A stretch of 64,000 nucleotides of DNA. It comes from Elusimicrobiota bacterium. GTDB lineage: Bacteria > Elusimicrobiota > Elusimicrobia > UBA1565. The stretch lies in the NCBI GenBank assembly GCA_041660925.1, contig JBAZVI010000008.1, positions 160,642 through 224,641 of the forward strand. Reading direction: 5' to 3'. Below, piece after piece: positions 28,535 to 40,300 of the stretch; the stretch's first letter is position 1, and each line of letters begins with the position of its first letter. The notes under the pieces were generated by a model that was not told the origin of the DNA, ran no database searches, and was given only the letters and a program-made list of their open reading frames with translations. A program made the translations under genes and the position numbers.

Positions 28535-29284
28535 CTATTTCTTCTCGAACTTGAGCTGGATCTTCTTCTTCTGTCCGCCCTTGTCGAGCTCGAGCTCGAG
28601 CGCGCGCGTCCGGACCGCCTCCTTGTTGAGGCGCTGGATGTTCTTCTCGACGTCCACCGCCTTGAGGCCGTTCTGCCAGTCGCCCACGTCCCCGGCCGCG
28701 AGCGTCTTCGGCGCCTGGGGCGCGGCCCCCGGCCCCGTCACCTGCGTCATCTGACCCGCGCTCAGCGACTGCCGGCCCTGGTCGTTGAAGACGTCCACGA
28801 GGCCCTCATAGACCTTGACCGTCATCCGCTCGCCCACGTCGATGTCGGCCTCCGTGCCGCGCACCGAGCAGACCGCCAGCGCGCTGCGCACCTGGACGGT
28901 CGAGCGGCCGTGCAGCAGCCGCGTCCACGCCTGCCCGACCTTCGTCGAGAGCGAGGCGGGCTTGCGGCCTCCGCCGGATTCCATGACGAAGACGGAGCGC
29001 TCGTTGATGCGGACCTCGGCCCCTCCCACCAGCGCCACCGCGGCCTTCTCGCCGGAGGAGGTGCGCAGGGTGTCTCCCTCATAGACGAACTGGTTGAGCT
29101 TCAGCTTCTCCCAGGCGTCGCTCCCCGGAACCTGCAGCAGCGGACGGCCCGTCATCGCGATGAGCACCCCGGCGACGACGCGGTTCGCGCCCGCGTCCGC
29201 TCCCTTGAGCAGCGGGGCCAGCGTCAGCGCGAAGGTCCAGACCGCGGCGACGACTCCCGCCTTGATCCATGTCATCTTCGTCAT
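28535..29284 (-). CDS. FecR-domain protein
   Basis: A 249-residue protein. An N-terminal hydrophobic segment (IKAGVVAAVWTFALTLAPLL) targets it to the envelope. Residues 40-145 are a FecR domain: VYEGDTLRTSSGEKAAVALV, GGAEVRINERSVFVME and RSALAVCSVRGTEADIDVG follow the family pattern 'GD.l.T...s.a.l.l.dG..i.l...t'. The C-terminal part is a charged helix (NIQRLNKEAVRTRALELELD). Unlike iron-transport FecR there is no FecI sigma factor or TonB receptor nearby; stand-alone FecR proteins often bind peptidoglycan or organise surface proteins. GGAGAGTGAG precedes the ATG of this gene, one base after the upstream stop. Confidence 0.85.
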   Translation of the reverse strand: MTKMTWIKAGVVAAVWTFALTLAPLLKGADAGANRVVAGVLIAMTGRPLLQVPGSDAWEKLKLNQFVYEGDTLRTSSGEKAAVALVGGAEVRINERSVFVMESGGGRKPASLSTKVGQAWTRLLHGRSTVQVRSALAVCSVRGTEADIDVGERMTVKVYEGLVDVFNDQGRQSLSAGQMTQVTGPGAAPQAPKTLAAGDVGDWQNGLKAVDVEKNIQRLNKEAVRTRALELELDKGGQKKKIQLKFEKK

Positions 29285-29285
29285 C

Positions 29286-31310
29286 TCACTCTCCTCCCTT
29301 TTCGACTTCTTCGAAAACGACCCGTCCGCCCAGCCGCCGGACGACCCTCATGCGGAAGGGCCCCTGCGGACGGTTCTCCCGCTTCCCGCCGACTTGCGGC
29401 GCCGGCGCCTCGCGCACGAGCCGGTAGCGGACGACCGTCCCGGCCAGGCCGCGCCGGATCTCCACGATCTCCACGCTCGCGGCGCGGCGGACGCGCGGAG
29501 CCGTCAGCGCGAGCACGACGTGCTCGCGAAAATCGACGTCGGGGACCTCGTCCTCCCCCGTCTGGCGCCAGACCCGGCGCCAGGTCTTCTCGTCCTCGAC
29601 GACGAGCGTCCGCATGTCCTTGGCCGGCGCGACCGTGAAACCCCACCATTCCGAGCCGACGGGCACGGCCGGCCGAACGTCCGCCCGCGGCTCCTCGAGC
29701 GGCGCGAGGGAGTCCTCCACGGGTCCCGCGACGGCGGGGATCTCCTCGCCCGGTCCGGTGACGGAGACGGACGCCCTTCCTTCCCGCAGCGCGTCGCCGA
29801 GCCCGGAGAGCTCCTCGTCCGAGAGCTCCCCGTCCATCCCGACGAGCGAATAGTCCTCGAGGTCCGCGACGTCCTCGCGTCCGCGCAGGAGCCCGCGCAG
29901 GGCCTGCCAGACGTCCTCCGCGGTCGGCCCCTCGCGCTCGGCCTCCTCCGAGACCGCGGCGCGCTCCCCCTCCTCGGAAGGCGGAGCCCCCACCCCCGGC
30001 AGAGAGGAGACGGGCGGGATGAGGGAGGCGGAGGGCGGCGGAGCCCCGGGAGCCGGCCCGGTCAGAGAGACGTTGGCCTGGTCCTGGCGCAGCGCGTCGA
30101 GCAGAGCCGCGAGCTGGTCGGCCGTGAGGTCGCCGTCCATGCCGACGAGCGTGTAATCGTCGAGGATATCGACGATCCCGCGGTCGCGCAGAAGCTCGCG
30201 CACGGCCGCCCAGACCTGGTCGGGGGTCATCGGCCCCGTCGGCCCGAAGATCGTCCCGCCCGCGGTCCCCGTCGAGGCCGAGGGCGGCCGGGAGACCTGC
30301 AGGGTCTTGCAGTTGTTGGCGACCGTGTCGTCGAAGAGCTCCACGCAAGCGATGGCGAGGCTCTCGCCCTGGTCGACGGGCAGCGAGGCCGTGAAGTCGA
30401 AGGTCCGCTCGTCGCCCGGGCTGAGGCTGAGCGACACCGGCGAGCCCGCGGCGGGGAGGCCCCCGAGGCTGAAGCGCAGGGGCACGTTGGCCTCGCTCGT
30501 GTTCCCCTGGTCCTTGACGACGACGCGGAAGGGCAGGGCGCCCCCGACGGGGGGCCCGGAGATCTCGAGGGAGAGCACCGCGAGGTCCCGCGCCATCGCG
30601 GAGCTCTTGACGGAGAAGCTGTACGGGGAGGCGCTGGCGCCCGCGACGTTCCCGCTCGGGTCGAGCCCCTCCACCTTCCACCAGTAGACCTGTCCGGCCG
30701 CCAGACGCTGGCGGGCGTCGCTCGGGTTCTGCGGGTAGGTGAGGTAGTTCTCGGCCCCCGAGGTCTCCTGGCTGAAGAGCGCGTTGTAGAGCGAGGGGTT
30801 GTCGCCGACCGTGACCCGGTAGCGCGTCGACCCGCTCGCGACCCAGCGGAAGGTCAGCGGGCTGTCGGCGAGGTCCAACGCGCCGTTGGGCGGATAGATG
30901 AGCAGGATGTTGGGGGAGGAGACCGTGAAGTCGGCGGTCTGCTCGACGGTCGCGCCGTCGAGCGAGGCCTGCGCCAGCAGGCGGTAGACGCCGGGGCCGC
31001 CGTAGAAGCCGGCGATGGAGATGCCGGAGACCTGGCTCGCCGCGTTGCCCACGCTGCCGGGGACCGCGTTGCCGGCGTGCTCGAAGACCTGGGCTCCGGT
31101 CGGGGCGAGGACGGAGAAGCGGAAGACGATGCGGTTGGCGCTGGCCGCGCCGTTGTGGATCTTCACCTGGAAGGTGATGCGCTCGTTGTTCGAGAAGGAG
31201 GCGCGCGGGGAGCGGGAGGCGTCGAGCACCGCCACGCCCTGCGCCGTGAGCAGGCCGGCGCGCGCCGGGACCGCCCCGAGCACGACGAGGAGCAGGGCCG
31301 CGCGCATCAT
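29286..31310 (-). CDS. Secreted CARDB-domain protein with duplicated acidic module and PrcB-like C-terminus
   Basis: A 674-residue protein from ATG 31310, overlapping the giant gene stop (ATGA). Signal peptide MMRAALLLVVLGAVPARAG. Residues 20-115 and 120-215 are beta-sandwich modules. Residues ~220-330 are a CARDB adhesion module (PFRVVVKDQGNTSEANVPLR, FDFTASLPVDQGESLAIACV). A ~57-residue unit occurs twice: TPDQVWAAVRELLRDRGIVD...DYTLVGMDGDLTADQLAALL and TAEDVWQALRGLLRGREDVA...DYSLVGMDGELSDEELSGLG; the DGDLTADQL part resembles half an EF-hand or dockerin. The C-terminal ~120 residues (VEDEKTWRRVWRQTG, VPDVDFREHVVLAL) resemble the PrcB C-terminal domain. Likely an accessory surface protein of the giant filament/adhesin; function unproven. 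Confidence 0.8.
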   Translation of the reverse strand: MMRAALLLVVLGAVPARAGLLTAQGVAVLDASRSPRASFSNNERITFQVKIHNGAASANRIVFRFSVLAPTGAQVFEHAGNAVPGSVGNAASQVSGISIAGFYGGPGVYRLLAQASLDGATVEQTADFTVSSPNILLIYPPNGALDLADSPLTFRWVASGSTRYRVTVGDNPSLYNALFSQETSGAENYLTYPQNPSDARQRLAAGQVYWWKVEGLDPSGNVAGASASPYSFSVKSSAMARDLAVLSLEISGPPVGGALPFRVVVKDQGNTSEANVPLRFSLGGLPAAGSPVSLSLSPGDERTFDFTASLPVDQGESLAIACVELFDDTVANNCKTLQVSRPPSASTGTAGGTIFGPTGPMTPDQVWAAVRELLRDRGIVDILDDYTLVGMDGDLTADQLAALLDALRQDQANVSLTGPAPGAPPPSASLIPPVSSLPGVGAPPSEEGERAAVSEEAEREGPTAEDVWQALRGLLRGREDVADLEDYSLVGMDGELSDEELSGLGDALREGRASVSVTGPGEEIPAVAGPVEDSLAPLEEPRADVRPAVPVGSEWWGFTVAPAKDMRTLVVEDEKTWRRVWRQTGEDEVPDVDFREHVVLALTAPRVRRAASVEIVEIRRGLAGTVVRYRLVREAPAPQVGGKRENRPQGPFRMRVVRRLGGRVVFEEVEKGGE

Positions 31311-34300
31311 CGGACCACCGCCAGCTTCTTGATCACTTTCGCCTGTTGGCCGCCGGCTCCGCCCCGGACCTTCACCATGAACAGATAGACGCCCGACGCC
31401 ACGTCCTCGCCCCGCCCGTTGCGCAGGTCCCAGTCCGCATGGTAGAGCCCCGGGGACGGGGAGGCCATCTCCGTGCCCGCGATCTCCCTCACCAGGTTCC
31501 CCGCGATGTCGAAGATCGCGACCTGCGCCTCCAGCGGCGAGAGCCCGCTCGTGAAGCGGACCGTCGTCGCGCTGCGCGCGGGGTTCGGGAACGCGAACAC
31601 CGCCCCCTCGGGCAGCGGGTCGAAGAGGAAGCCCACCTCCTTCGTCTCCCCTTCTCCGACCTCGACGTCCATGACGTCCGTGTACTCGAGACCGTTGTAC
31701 GCGCGCACCCCGTAGCGTCCGGGCAGCAGGTTCGAGATGGTCCAGCGCCCCGAGGGGCTCACCGGCACGCTCAACGCCTGGCGCCCGCGCGCATAGAGCT
31801 CGACGCGGCTGTCCGCGAAGGCGCCGGCGGCCGCGCGCGTCCCGAAGCCCGCCGGAGCCGCGGCCCCGACGCTCTGCAGGCTCCCCGTCAGCGTCGCCAG
31901 AGTGTAATTGATTTGCAGGACGAAATCGACGTTGACGGAACCCACCCCGATGCCGTCCTGCCAGACGGCGCTCGTCACGTCCCCCGCCGTCCAGGTCGCC
32001 TGGACGCGGTAGGTCCCCAGGCCGAGTCCGCTGAGAGCGTAGGTGCCGCTCCCGTCGGCGAGCGTGAAGGTCGTCGCCTGGAGCGTCCCGGCGGCGTCGA
32101 AGGCCTCGACGAGCACCGCGGTGATGCCTTCGCTGCTGACCTTCACGACGTGCCCCGTGAGGGTCGTCGTCGACTGCATGCCCGCGTAGGCCGTCGCCCC
32201 GTTGGAGAGCGCGGACCACTGCCCCGCGCTGTCGGCGATGAAGGCGCGCAGGTAATAGGTCACCCCGGGGCTCAGCGAGCCGATCGTCCGTCCCTGCCAG
32301 GAGCCGGGCTGCACCGCGGAGGTCGAGAAGGCGACCTGCGCGGCGGAGGTGCTGAAGGCGGCCGCCGCGTCGGTCGAGTAGTGGATGCGGTACTGGCCGA
32401 GCAGGATCGTGCGGACCGAGCCGTCGTCGCCCGGGGCCGTCCAGGTCAGCCGGAGCTCGCCCGGTCCGGTCCCCTCCAGGGCGCTGAGGTCGGTGATGGC
32501 CGCGGGCGGCGCGGGGTCGCTGAAGGTGAAGGTCGCTCCCTGGAGGTAGAAGTCGCCGGCGTTCGGCGGCGACGCGTTGTCGGAGGCGCGCGCGGAGACG
32601 TAGTAGCTGGTCCCGTGCGCGAGACTCGCCTGCAGAAGGTCCGAGGGCGTCAGCGACCAGGCCGTGCTCCCCGCCGGCACGCTCGAGACCGGCAGGGCCG
32701 ACCAGGTCTCCGTGGCGAAGTTCCACCACAGGTTGTCCGTGTTGCGGCGCAGGCGGACCTCGACCGAGGAGATCCCCGAGTCCGTCGGCGCGGGGTCGGC
32801 CGCGGTGCCGGAGATCACCGGCAGGGAGTTCACGGTGGACCCGGAGACGGGGGCCTGCACGACGAGGGTCGGCGTGGACGCGTCGAAGACGAAGGCCGCC
32901 GTCGAATACGGCGTCGAGTAGTTGTCGAGGGTGCTCGAGGCGCGTGCGACGACCTGGTAGCTCTGGCCGTTGACGAGCGTCAGGCCGGGGGCGTAGGACC
33001 AGGAAGTCGTCCCCGAGGCGACGAACCAGACCGGCCCGCCCGCGAGGAAGCCGGCGCCGTTCCAGTACGAGCCGCCGGGCGGGTTGTTCTGGATGCTGAC
33101 CTCCACGCCCTTGACGCCGCTCAGAGGCGCCGACGCCGTCCCGGAGACCGTCGTCAGCGCCGAGAGGTAGGCGGAAGCCGGCGCCGTGATGCGGACGGAA
33201 GGCCCGGCGGTGTCCTTGAGCACGTAGAAGGCGTCGACGACGGTCGTCGTCGAGCCGGCCGCGTCGATGGCCCGCACCGAGACGTAGTTCGTCGTCCCCG
33301 AGGCGAGGGCCGCGAAGTCCACCGGCCAGTCGGCCGTGAAGGACTTCAGACCGGCGGAGCCCGTGACGTCGGTCCAGGCGACCAGCGCGGCGTCCCCCGC
33401 CGCCGGCGCGAGGCTGACGCTGTACTGGAAGTGCGCGAGCCCGCCGCCGGAGTCCGCGGCGTCGACGTCGTAGACGGTCCCGCCGGCCGAGCGCAGCGCG
33501 GTGTCCCCGGATTGGTTATCGCTCACGACGGGCGTCGTCGTGTCCTTGAGGACGTAGAAGGCGTCGAGCAGGGTCGTCGCGTTCCCGAGCCCGTCTTCGA
33601 CGCGCAGGGCGACGTAGTTCGTCGTCCCCTCGAGCATCGCGGTGAAGACCGCGGCGGGCAGCCCCCAGTCGGCGGCGTAGGTGTCGGAGCCGATGGCGAC
33701 GACGACGTCGGTCCAGCCGAGGAGGTCGGTCCCGGCCCCCGCCGCCGTCGTCGAGGCCTTGGCCTGGAAGCGCGCGAGGCCCGAGCCGCCGAGGTCCGCG
33801 AAGTCGACGTCGTAGGTCCCGTTGTTGGCGCGCCGCCAGACCCCGTCGCCGCTCAGGTGCACGGAGATCGTCGGCGAGGAGTGGTCGACCGCCGCGTAGG
33901 GGTAGGCGCCCGCGACGCCGGCGGGCGCGAACCCGCCGGGCGCGACCGCGAGGGCGTAGCGGTAGTAGGTGGCGTTCGCACTCAGGCCCGTCTCCAGATA
34001 GGTCTTGACCGCGCCGACGCCCGGTGAGGCCGCGATCGACGCGGTGCCGGCCACGACGGTGTAGGGCCCGGTCGCGGCCGCCGCGCCGTAGAGCGCGAAG
34101 CCCAGCTCGTCGTTCGAGCCGTCCGTCCAGCTCCACTGCAGGGTCGTCGAGGAGACCGCCGTCCCGCTCATGGCGTAGGGCGCCTGGACCATGGAGCGCG
34201 CGCCGCCGATCGGAGCGCTCAGGCCCGCGCTCCAGAGCGCGGAGCGGACCTGCGCGGAGGCGCCGTCGGCGTAGACGAGCGTCACGGCGCCCGCCGCGTC

Positions 34301-37300
34301 GAGCGCGAGCGCGGACTCCGCGCCCTGCTCGCCGAAGCCGTCGACGGTCATCGTGCTCCAGGAGGTCCCGGTCCAGCGGGCGAGCTTGAGGTCGAGGACG
34401 GCCGGGTCGCGGTCCCCGTAGACGGCGACCGGCTTGCCGGTCCCGTCGAGCACGAGGCCGCCGACGCGCGCCTGCGGTCCGCCCTGGTCGACGAGCGCGG
34501 CGGGGTTCCAGCCCGACGCCGTGCGGCTCGAGTAGCGCAGGGCGCCGCTCGTCGAGTCGCCGTAGACGGCGTGCAGGACGCCCTCGCCGTCGACGGCGAG
34601 GGCCGTCGTGCTGCCGACGTCCACGCCCGTCCCGTCGACGAGCTCGTCGCTCCAGGCCGCGCCGGTCCACCAGGCATGGCGCAAGTCGCCGTTGCTCGCG
34701 TCGTAGTAGAGGATGTGAGGCAGCATGAGCCGGTCGAGCGCGAGCGCGCTCGCGCGGCCGACGTCGCCCGCGGAGGCGACGGCGCTCGTGCTCCAGGCCG
34801 TCCCATCCCATAGGCCGTACTTGAGGTCGCCGGCGGCGGCGTCGTAGTAGCTGATGTGCTCGCGGTCGGCGGCGTCGACGGCGATCCCGCCGGCGACGAG
34901 GTTCCCGTCCTCGACGGTCGCGGCCGACCAGACGCCGGACTTCGTCGCACGCTTGAGCTTCCCGGAGCCCGCGTCGCGGTAGAGGAGCGCGGGCCGCCCG
35001 TCGTTGTGCACCGCCAGCGACGGCGCGGCGGCCGCGACGCCCGGGTCCGGAGACTCGACGGCCGCCCAGAGCCCGCCGTTGCGCGCGAAGTAGCGCAGCT
35101 CGCGCGCCGCGCCGCCGATATGGGCCTCGTGCAGGATGCCGAAGCGGTCGGCGGCGAGCGAGACGGCCCCGCCCGCGCCGCCGACCGGGGCGTCGAGACC
35201 GGAGAAGGCGAAGGGTGAGACGAAGCCCGTCGCGAGCGCGGAGGCCGGCGAGAGGTTGCCCGCCGCGTCCTGCGTCCAGACGCGGACCCAGGCCTTGCTC
35301 GCGCTCGGCAGGCCTCCGAGGTAGGCCGAGGAGGAGGCGCCGGGCACGACGGGCCCCGTCGAAACGCTCGCCTGGGCGTTCCCCGTGCTCCAGGTCACCG
35401 CGGACGGGCTGCCCGTCGTCCACTGGACGTAGAAGCGGCTGCCCGCGAGGAGTGTCCCCGTCGTCCCGTCGTCGCCGGGGGCGGTCCAGGTCACGAGCAC
35501 CGCGTCGGCGTTCCCGGCCGGAGCGACCGCCAGGCCGGTCGCCGCCGCGGGGGTCAGAGCGTCGGAGCGCGTGAGAGTGGAGACGGCCGCATCGAAGGCC
35601 GTCGGGAGCAGGTCGCCGTTGAAGGCGCGCACGCGGACGTAGAAGGTCGTCGCGCTCGCCAGGCCGGCGAAGGCCGCGCTCGTCGAATAGGTGACGCTCG
35701 TGCCTACGACGTTCGCGAAGGCCGTCAGCGTCGCGACCTGCACCTCGTAGCGCGTCGGGACCGGGTTGGCGCCGCCCGACCACTCGAAGGAGAAGCCGTC
35801 GGCGGCGACCGCCGTGAAGGTCGAGCCCGAGGGCGCCGCGGCGAGCGTCCAGGTCGAGCCGATGAAGCGGAAGGCGCCCTCCCGCCCCAGCCCGTCGCGG
35901 GACTGGACGCGGAAGCTGTTGGGCGCGTTCGGCGCCAGCGGGTCGAAGGCGTAGGAGAAGGCGGCGGCCCACGCCGAGGAGGTCAGCGTCCCGCCGAAGT
36001 CGGCGGAGCTCGCGCGCTGGACGCGGTAGGCGACTCCGCCGGGGTTGCCGCCCGCGGCCCACGCGACGGTCACCGAGCCGAGTTGGACGTCCGTGAAGGC
36101 GGGCGTCGTCAGAGCCGGGGGCGCCGAATAGGTCCGCGTCGAGCCCAGCGGGAGCACCGAGGTCGGCGTTCCGTCCGCGCTGAGCGCGCGCACCTGGAGG
36201 TAGTAGATGCGGTCCGGCGTCAGGCCCGTGAACTCGCGCGCGACGCCGGGGCGGTAGCCGGTGGAGCCGTAGTCCACCGTGAAGCCGGCGTCCTGGGCGC
36301 GCTCGAGCTGATAGAGCGTCCCGGTGAACGAGGAGACGAGCACCGTCGAGAGCGCGCCGCCGCCCGCGTCGCCGCCCGCCGCGTAGACGCGCTCGCCGGC
36401 GAGCGCCGCGGCGGCCATGTAGCGCGCCCCGCTCAGGGGACCGGCGTCGCGCCAGGCGCCTACCGTGCCGTCCGTGGAGACCGCCGCGCTGTAGACCTCG
36501 GCGCGCGGGGAGGCCCCGTCGTGGCCGCCGAGAAGGTAGAGCCGTCCGCTCGTGGCGGCGAAGGCGGCGCGCGTGCGCGGGGCGGGCAGCGGGGTCCGGA
36601 CGCTCCAAGCGGCCGGAGCGCCCGCGGAAAGGTCGCCGCGCCAGAGCGTGTCCTCGACGCCCGCGCCGGTTCCGCCGGCGACGAAGAGCGCGGCGCTGGA
36701 GACGGCCATGCCGTGCCCGCTGCGCGCCGCCGGCAAGGCGGCCGCGCTCTGCCAGAGCCCGAGCGAGCCGTCGCCGCGCGCGTCGGCGTACCAGACGGTG
36801 CTCTGGGCCGCGATGCCGTTGTCGCCGCCGCTCACGAAGACCCGGCCGCCGTACGCCGCCGCCGCGTGGCGGTAGCGGGCGGCCGGCAGCGGCGTCGTCT
36901 CGCTCCAGGCGCCGAGCGAGCCGTCCGCAAGGATGGGCGCCTGATAAACGTTCGCGCGCACCGTGCCGTCCGTCCCGCCGAAGGCGAAGAGCTTCCCTCC
37001 CGAGACGGCCAGCGCGAGGCCTTCGCGGGCGGCGGGCAGGGAGGAAGCGGCCGTCCAAGCCCCGACCGTACCGTCCGGCGCGAGGACGGCGTACCAGACC
37101 GTGGAGCGCGGAGTACCGTCGCTCCCGCCGGCGGCATAGAGGCGCCCGCCGGAGTGGACGAGCGCGAGGCCGCTGCGCGAGGCCGGCAGCGGCGTCCCGG
37201 CGGACCAGGCGCCGAAGACCTCGCCGCCGCCGTTGCCGCTGTCGTCCCAGCCCGCGCGCAGGGAGAAGGCGCCGACCTCCTCGAAGGCCCCGCCCGAGGG

Positions 37301-40300
37301 CGGCGAGACGCGCGTCACCGTCGAGCCGACGAGCAGGGGAGCGGAGAGGACCCCCGCGCCGTTGCGCGCGAGGACGCGGAAGTAGAAGGTGGTGTTCCCT
37401 CCGAGACCGGCGACGTCCGTGCTCACGGCCGGTCCCCAGCCGGAGGCGGACCAGATCCCGCCGAAGGTCGCGTCGGTGGAGGCCTGGGCGATGAACTCCG
37501 TGCCGGGCGGATTGCCGCCCGAGGTCCACTGCAGGGTGACCGAGCTGATCCCCACGGCGCTGTAGGTCGAGACGGCGGTCCCGGGCGCGGCGGCGAGCGT
37601 CCAGGTCGAGCCCAGCGTCGTGAACGGCGTCTCATGAAGGGACGCGTTGCGGGCCTTCGCGCGGACGTAGTAGAGCGAGTTCGTCGAGAGTTGGACGAAG
37701 CCGGTCGTCAGCGCGACGCTCCAGCCGCTGTCGGGGAGCTCGAAACCTGCCGAGAAGCCGGAGTCCGAGGAGACCTGGACGAGGTACTCGGTCCCCGCCG
37801 GGTTGCCTCCCGACGCCCAGCCGACCGTCATCGAGCTCACTCCGGGGGCCGCGCAGGAAGAGCAGCCCGCCGGGAAGAGCGGGAGCTCCGCGTAGGTGAG
37901 GGTGGAGCCGAGGGCGGCGAAGGCGCTGGGGACCCCGTTATGGTTGTACGCGGTCATGAAGAGGTAGTAGGTCGTGTTGGGCACGAGTCCGCCGGGCGTG
38001 GCGTGGGCCGGGACGGAGACCGGCGCGGTCGACAGGGTCCGCGTGAGGGCGAAGGCGTTCGGCCAGGCGTTCTCCGTGCTCAGCGCGAGAAGGAAGCGGG
38101 TCCCGACCGGGTCGCCGCCGGCGGTCCACTCCACCGTCATGGAGCTCTTCCAGACCTCCGGGAAGCCCGCGCCTGCGGGCTGATCGGCGAGCGTGGAGGT
38201 CCCGGTCACGACGAGGTTGTTCGAGGGCACACCGCCGTGGTTGAGCGCGCGCAGGCGCACGTAGTAGGTCGTGTTGACGAGCAGGCCCGAGAAGCTCGCC
38301 GCCGGCCCCGCCGCGGGCGCCGTCGAGAGGGTCACGAGCTCCGGTGCCGCCGTCGCGCTGAAGTCGGGCGCCGTGGAGGCCTGCAGCTCGTAGGTCGTGC
38401 TCGCGAGCAGGTTCCCGTTCGGGCTCCACAGCACGCTCAGGCCGGTCGTCGCCAGACCCGCGTACGAGGCGCCCGTCGGCTCCGCGGCCTGAGAGGAGGT
38501 CGAGCCCAGCGCCTGATACGCGGTCGCCGCGCCGTCCCGCCCGAAGGTCCTCGCGTGGAGGTAGTAGGTCGTGTTCGGTGACAGCGGGGTGAAGACCGCG
38601 GACGGCGCGCCCTGCGGCCGCGTGCTCACGAGGACGTTCCCGCCGTCCGACGCCGTGAACAGCGCGCTCGTCGAGAGGACCGCGTCGTAGCGGGTGCCCG
38701 GACCGTTCCCGTTGGCCGACCAGGACGCCGTCATCGAGGAGGCCCCGATGAGCGAGAACGCCGGGACCATGCCGGTCGGAGCGGTCGAGAAGGTCACGGT
38801 CGTGCCGGCGGCGATATAGGCGGTCGGGGTCCCGGCCCGATTGAGGGCGGAGACATAGAGGTACCAGGTCGTGTCGGCGAGGAGGCCGTCGAAGGGTGCG
38901 GCGGGCGCCCCGTAGCTGTCGGTGGTCACGACGACGTTCCAGGCCGCGCCCTCGCTGTAGCTCGCGGCCGTGCTGAGCACGGCGCGGTAGCGGGTGCCGG
39001 CGACGTTCCCTCCATCGCCCCAGATGCCGACCACCGAGGAGGTCGAGCGGTCGCTGAAGGCGTCGCCGACCGCGGCGGCCGGGTCGTTGACGAGGGTGAC
39101 GGTGTCGCCGAGCGTCACGAAGCCGGTGGGCACGCCGGAATGGCTGAAGGCGCGCACGTGCAGGTAGTAGGTCGTGTTGGGCGAGAGCGGGGAGAAGCCG
39201 GCGGAGGGCGCTCCCTCGGGCCGGGTCGAGACCGGGACGTTGGTCGGGTCGACGGCCGAGTAGGCCGCGCTCTGCGAGACGACGGCCTCGTAGAGCGTCC
39301 CCGCGCCGTTGCCGTTGGCCGACCAGTGTCCGCTCAGCGAGGTCTTCTGCACCGCGCTGAAGGTCGAGACGGCCGTCGCGGGGTCGGCGGCGAGCGTCGT
39401 CGTCGAGCCCAGCGGCACGTAGCCGCTCGAGACCCCCGCGCGATTGAGAGCGGTGCCCCAGAGATAGTAGGTCGTGTTCGCCTGCAGCCCGCTGAAGCTC
39501 GCCGAGGGGAAGGCATAGAGCGGAGCCGTCGAAAGGACGCGGTTGTCGAAGGCGTTGGGGAAGACCGGGGAAGAGGTCATCACCACGGTGTAGGTCGTGA
39601 ACGCCTGCGGGTTGCCGTTGGCGCTCCAGGTCACGGTGACGGAGTCGAGCGCCACCGCGAGGAAGGTCGGCGCGAAGGGCTGAGGCGGATAGGCGAGCGT
39701 GGCGGCCGAGCCGAGGAAGACCTCGTCGGTGGGGACCCCGCCGTGGTCGCGGGCCCGCACGCGCAGGTGGTAGGTCGTGTTCGCGGCGAGGTCGCCGGCG
39801 GAAGCCGCCGGACCGGCCGTCGGGACGGTGTCGAAGCCGAGCTGATAAGGCAGGCCGCCCGCGCTGAAGTCGGCGGCGGTCGAGAGCGTCACCGTGTAGG
39901 TCGTGACGGCAAGCGGGTTCCCGTTCGCGGACCAGAGGAGGTTCAGGGTGTCGGTGGAGACCCCCGTGAAGGTCTGCGCGCCGAGCGCCGGGTCGGCGGC
40001 GAGCGTCGAGGTGCTCCCCCCCGCGAGCGAAGCCGTGCGCACGCCGTTGAAGTTCACGGCGGTGAGCGAGACGAAGTAGGTCGTGTTGGGGACCAGGCCG
40101 GCGAAGCTGGCGCCCGGCCAGACGGGGACGGTGTCGAGGGAGAGCTGATACGGGGCCCCGCCCGCGCTGTAATCCGGAGCGGTCGAGAGGACCACCGTGA
40201 AGGTGGTGGCTGCGAGCGGGTTGCCGTTCGCGCTCCAGCGCACGGTCGTCGAGGAGCTGCCGAGGTCCTTGAAGGTCGGCGGCAGGAGTCCCGGCGTCCG

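Noticed and set aside
28535..29284. FecR as an iron-uptake regulator.
   Set aside because: No FecI-type sigma factor or TonB-dependent receptor is nearby; the context is surface-protein biogenesis.
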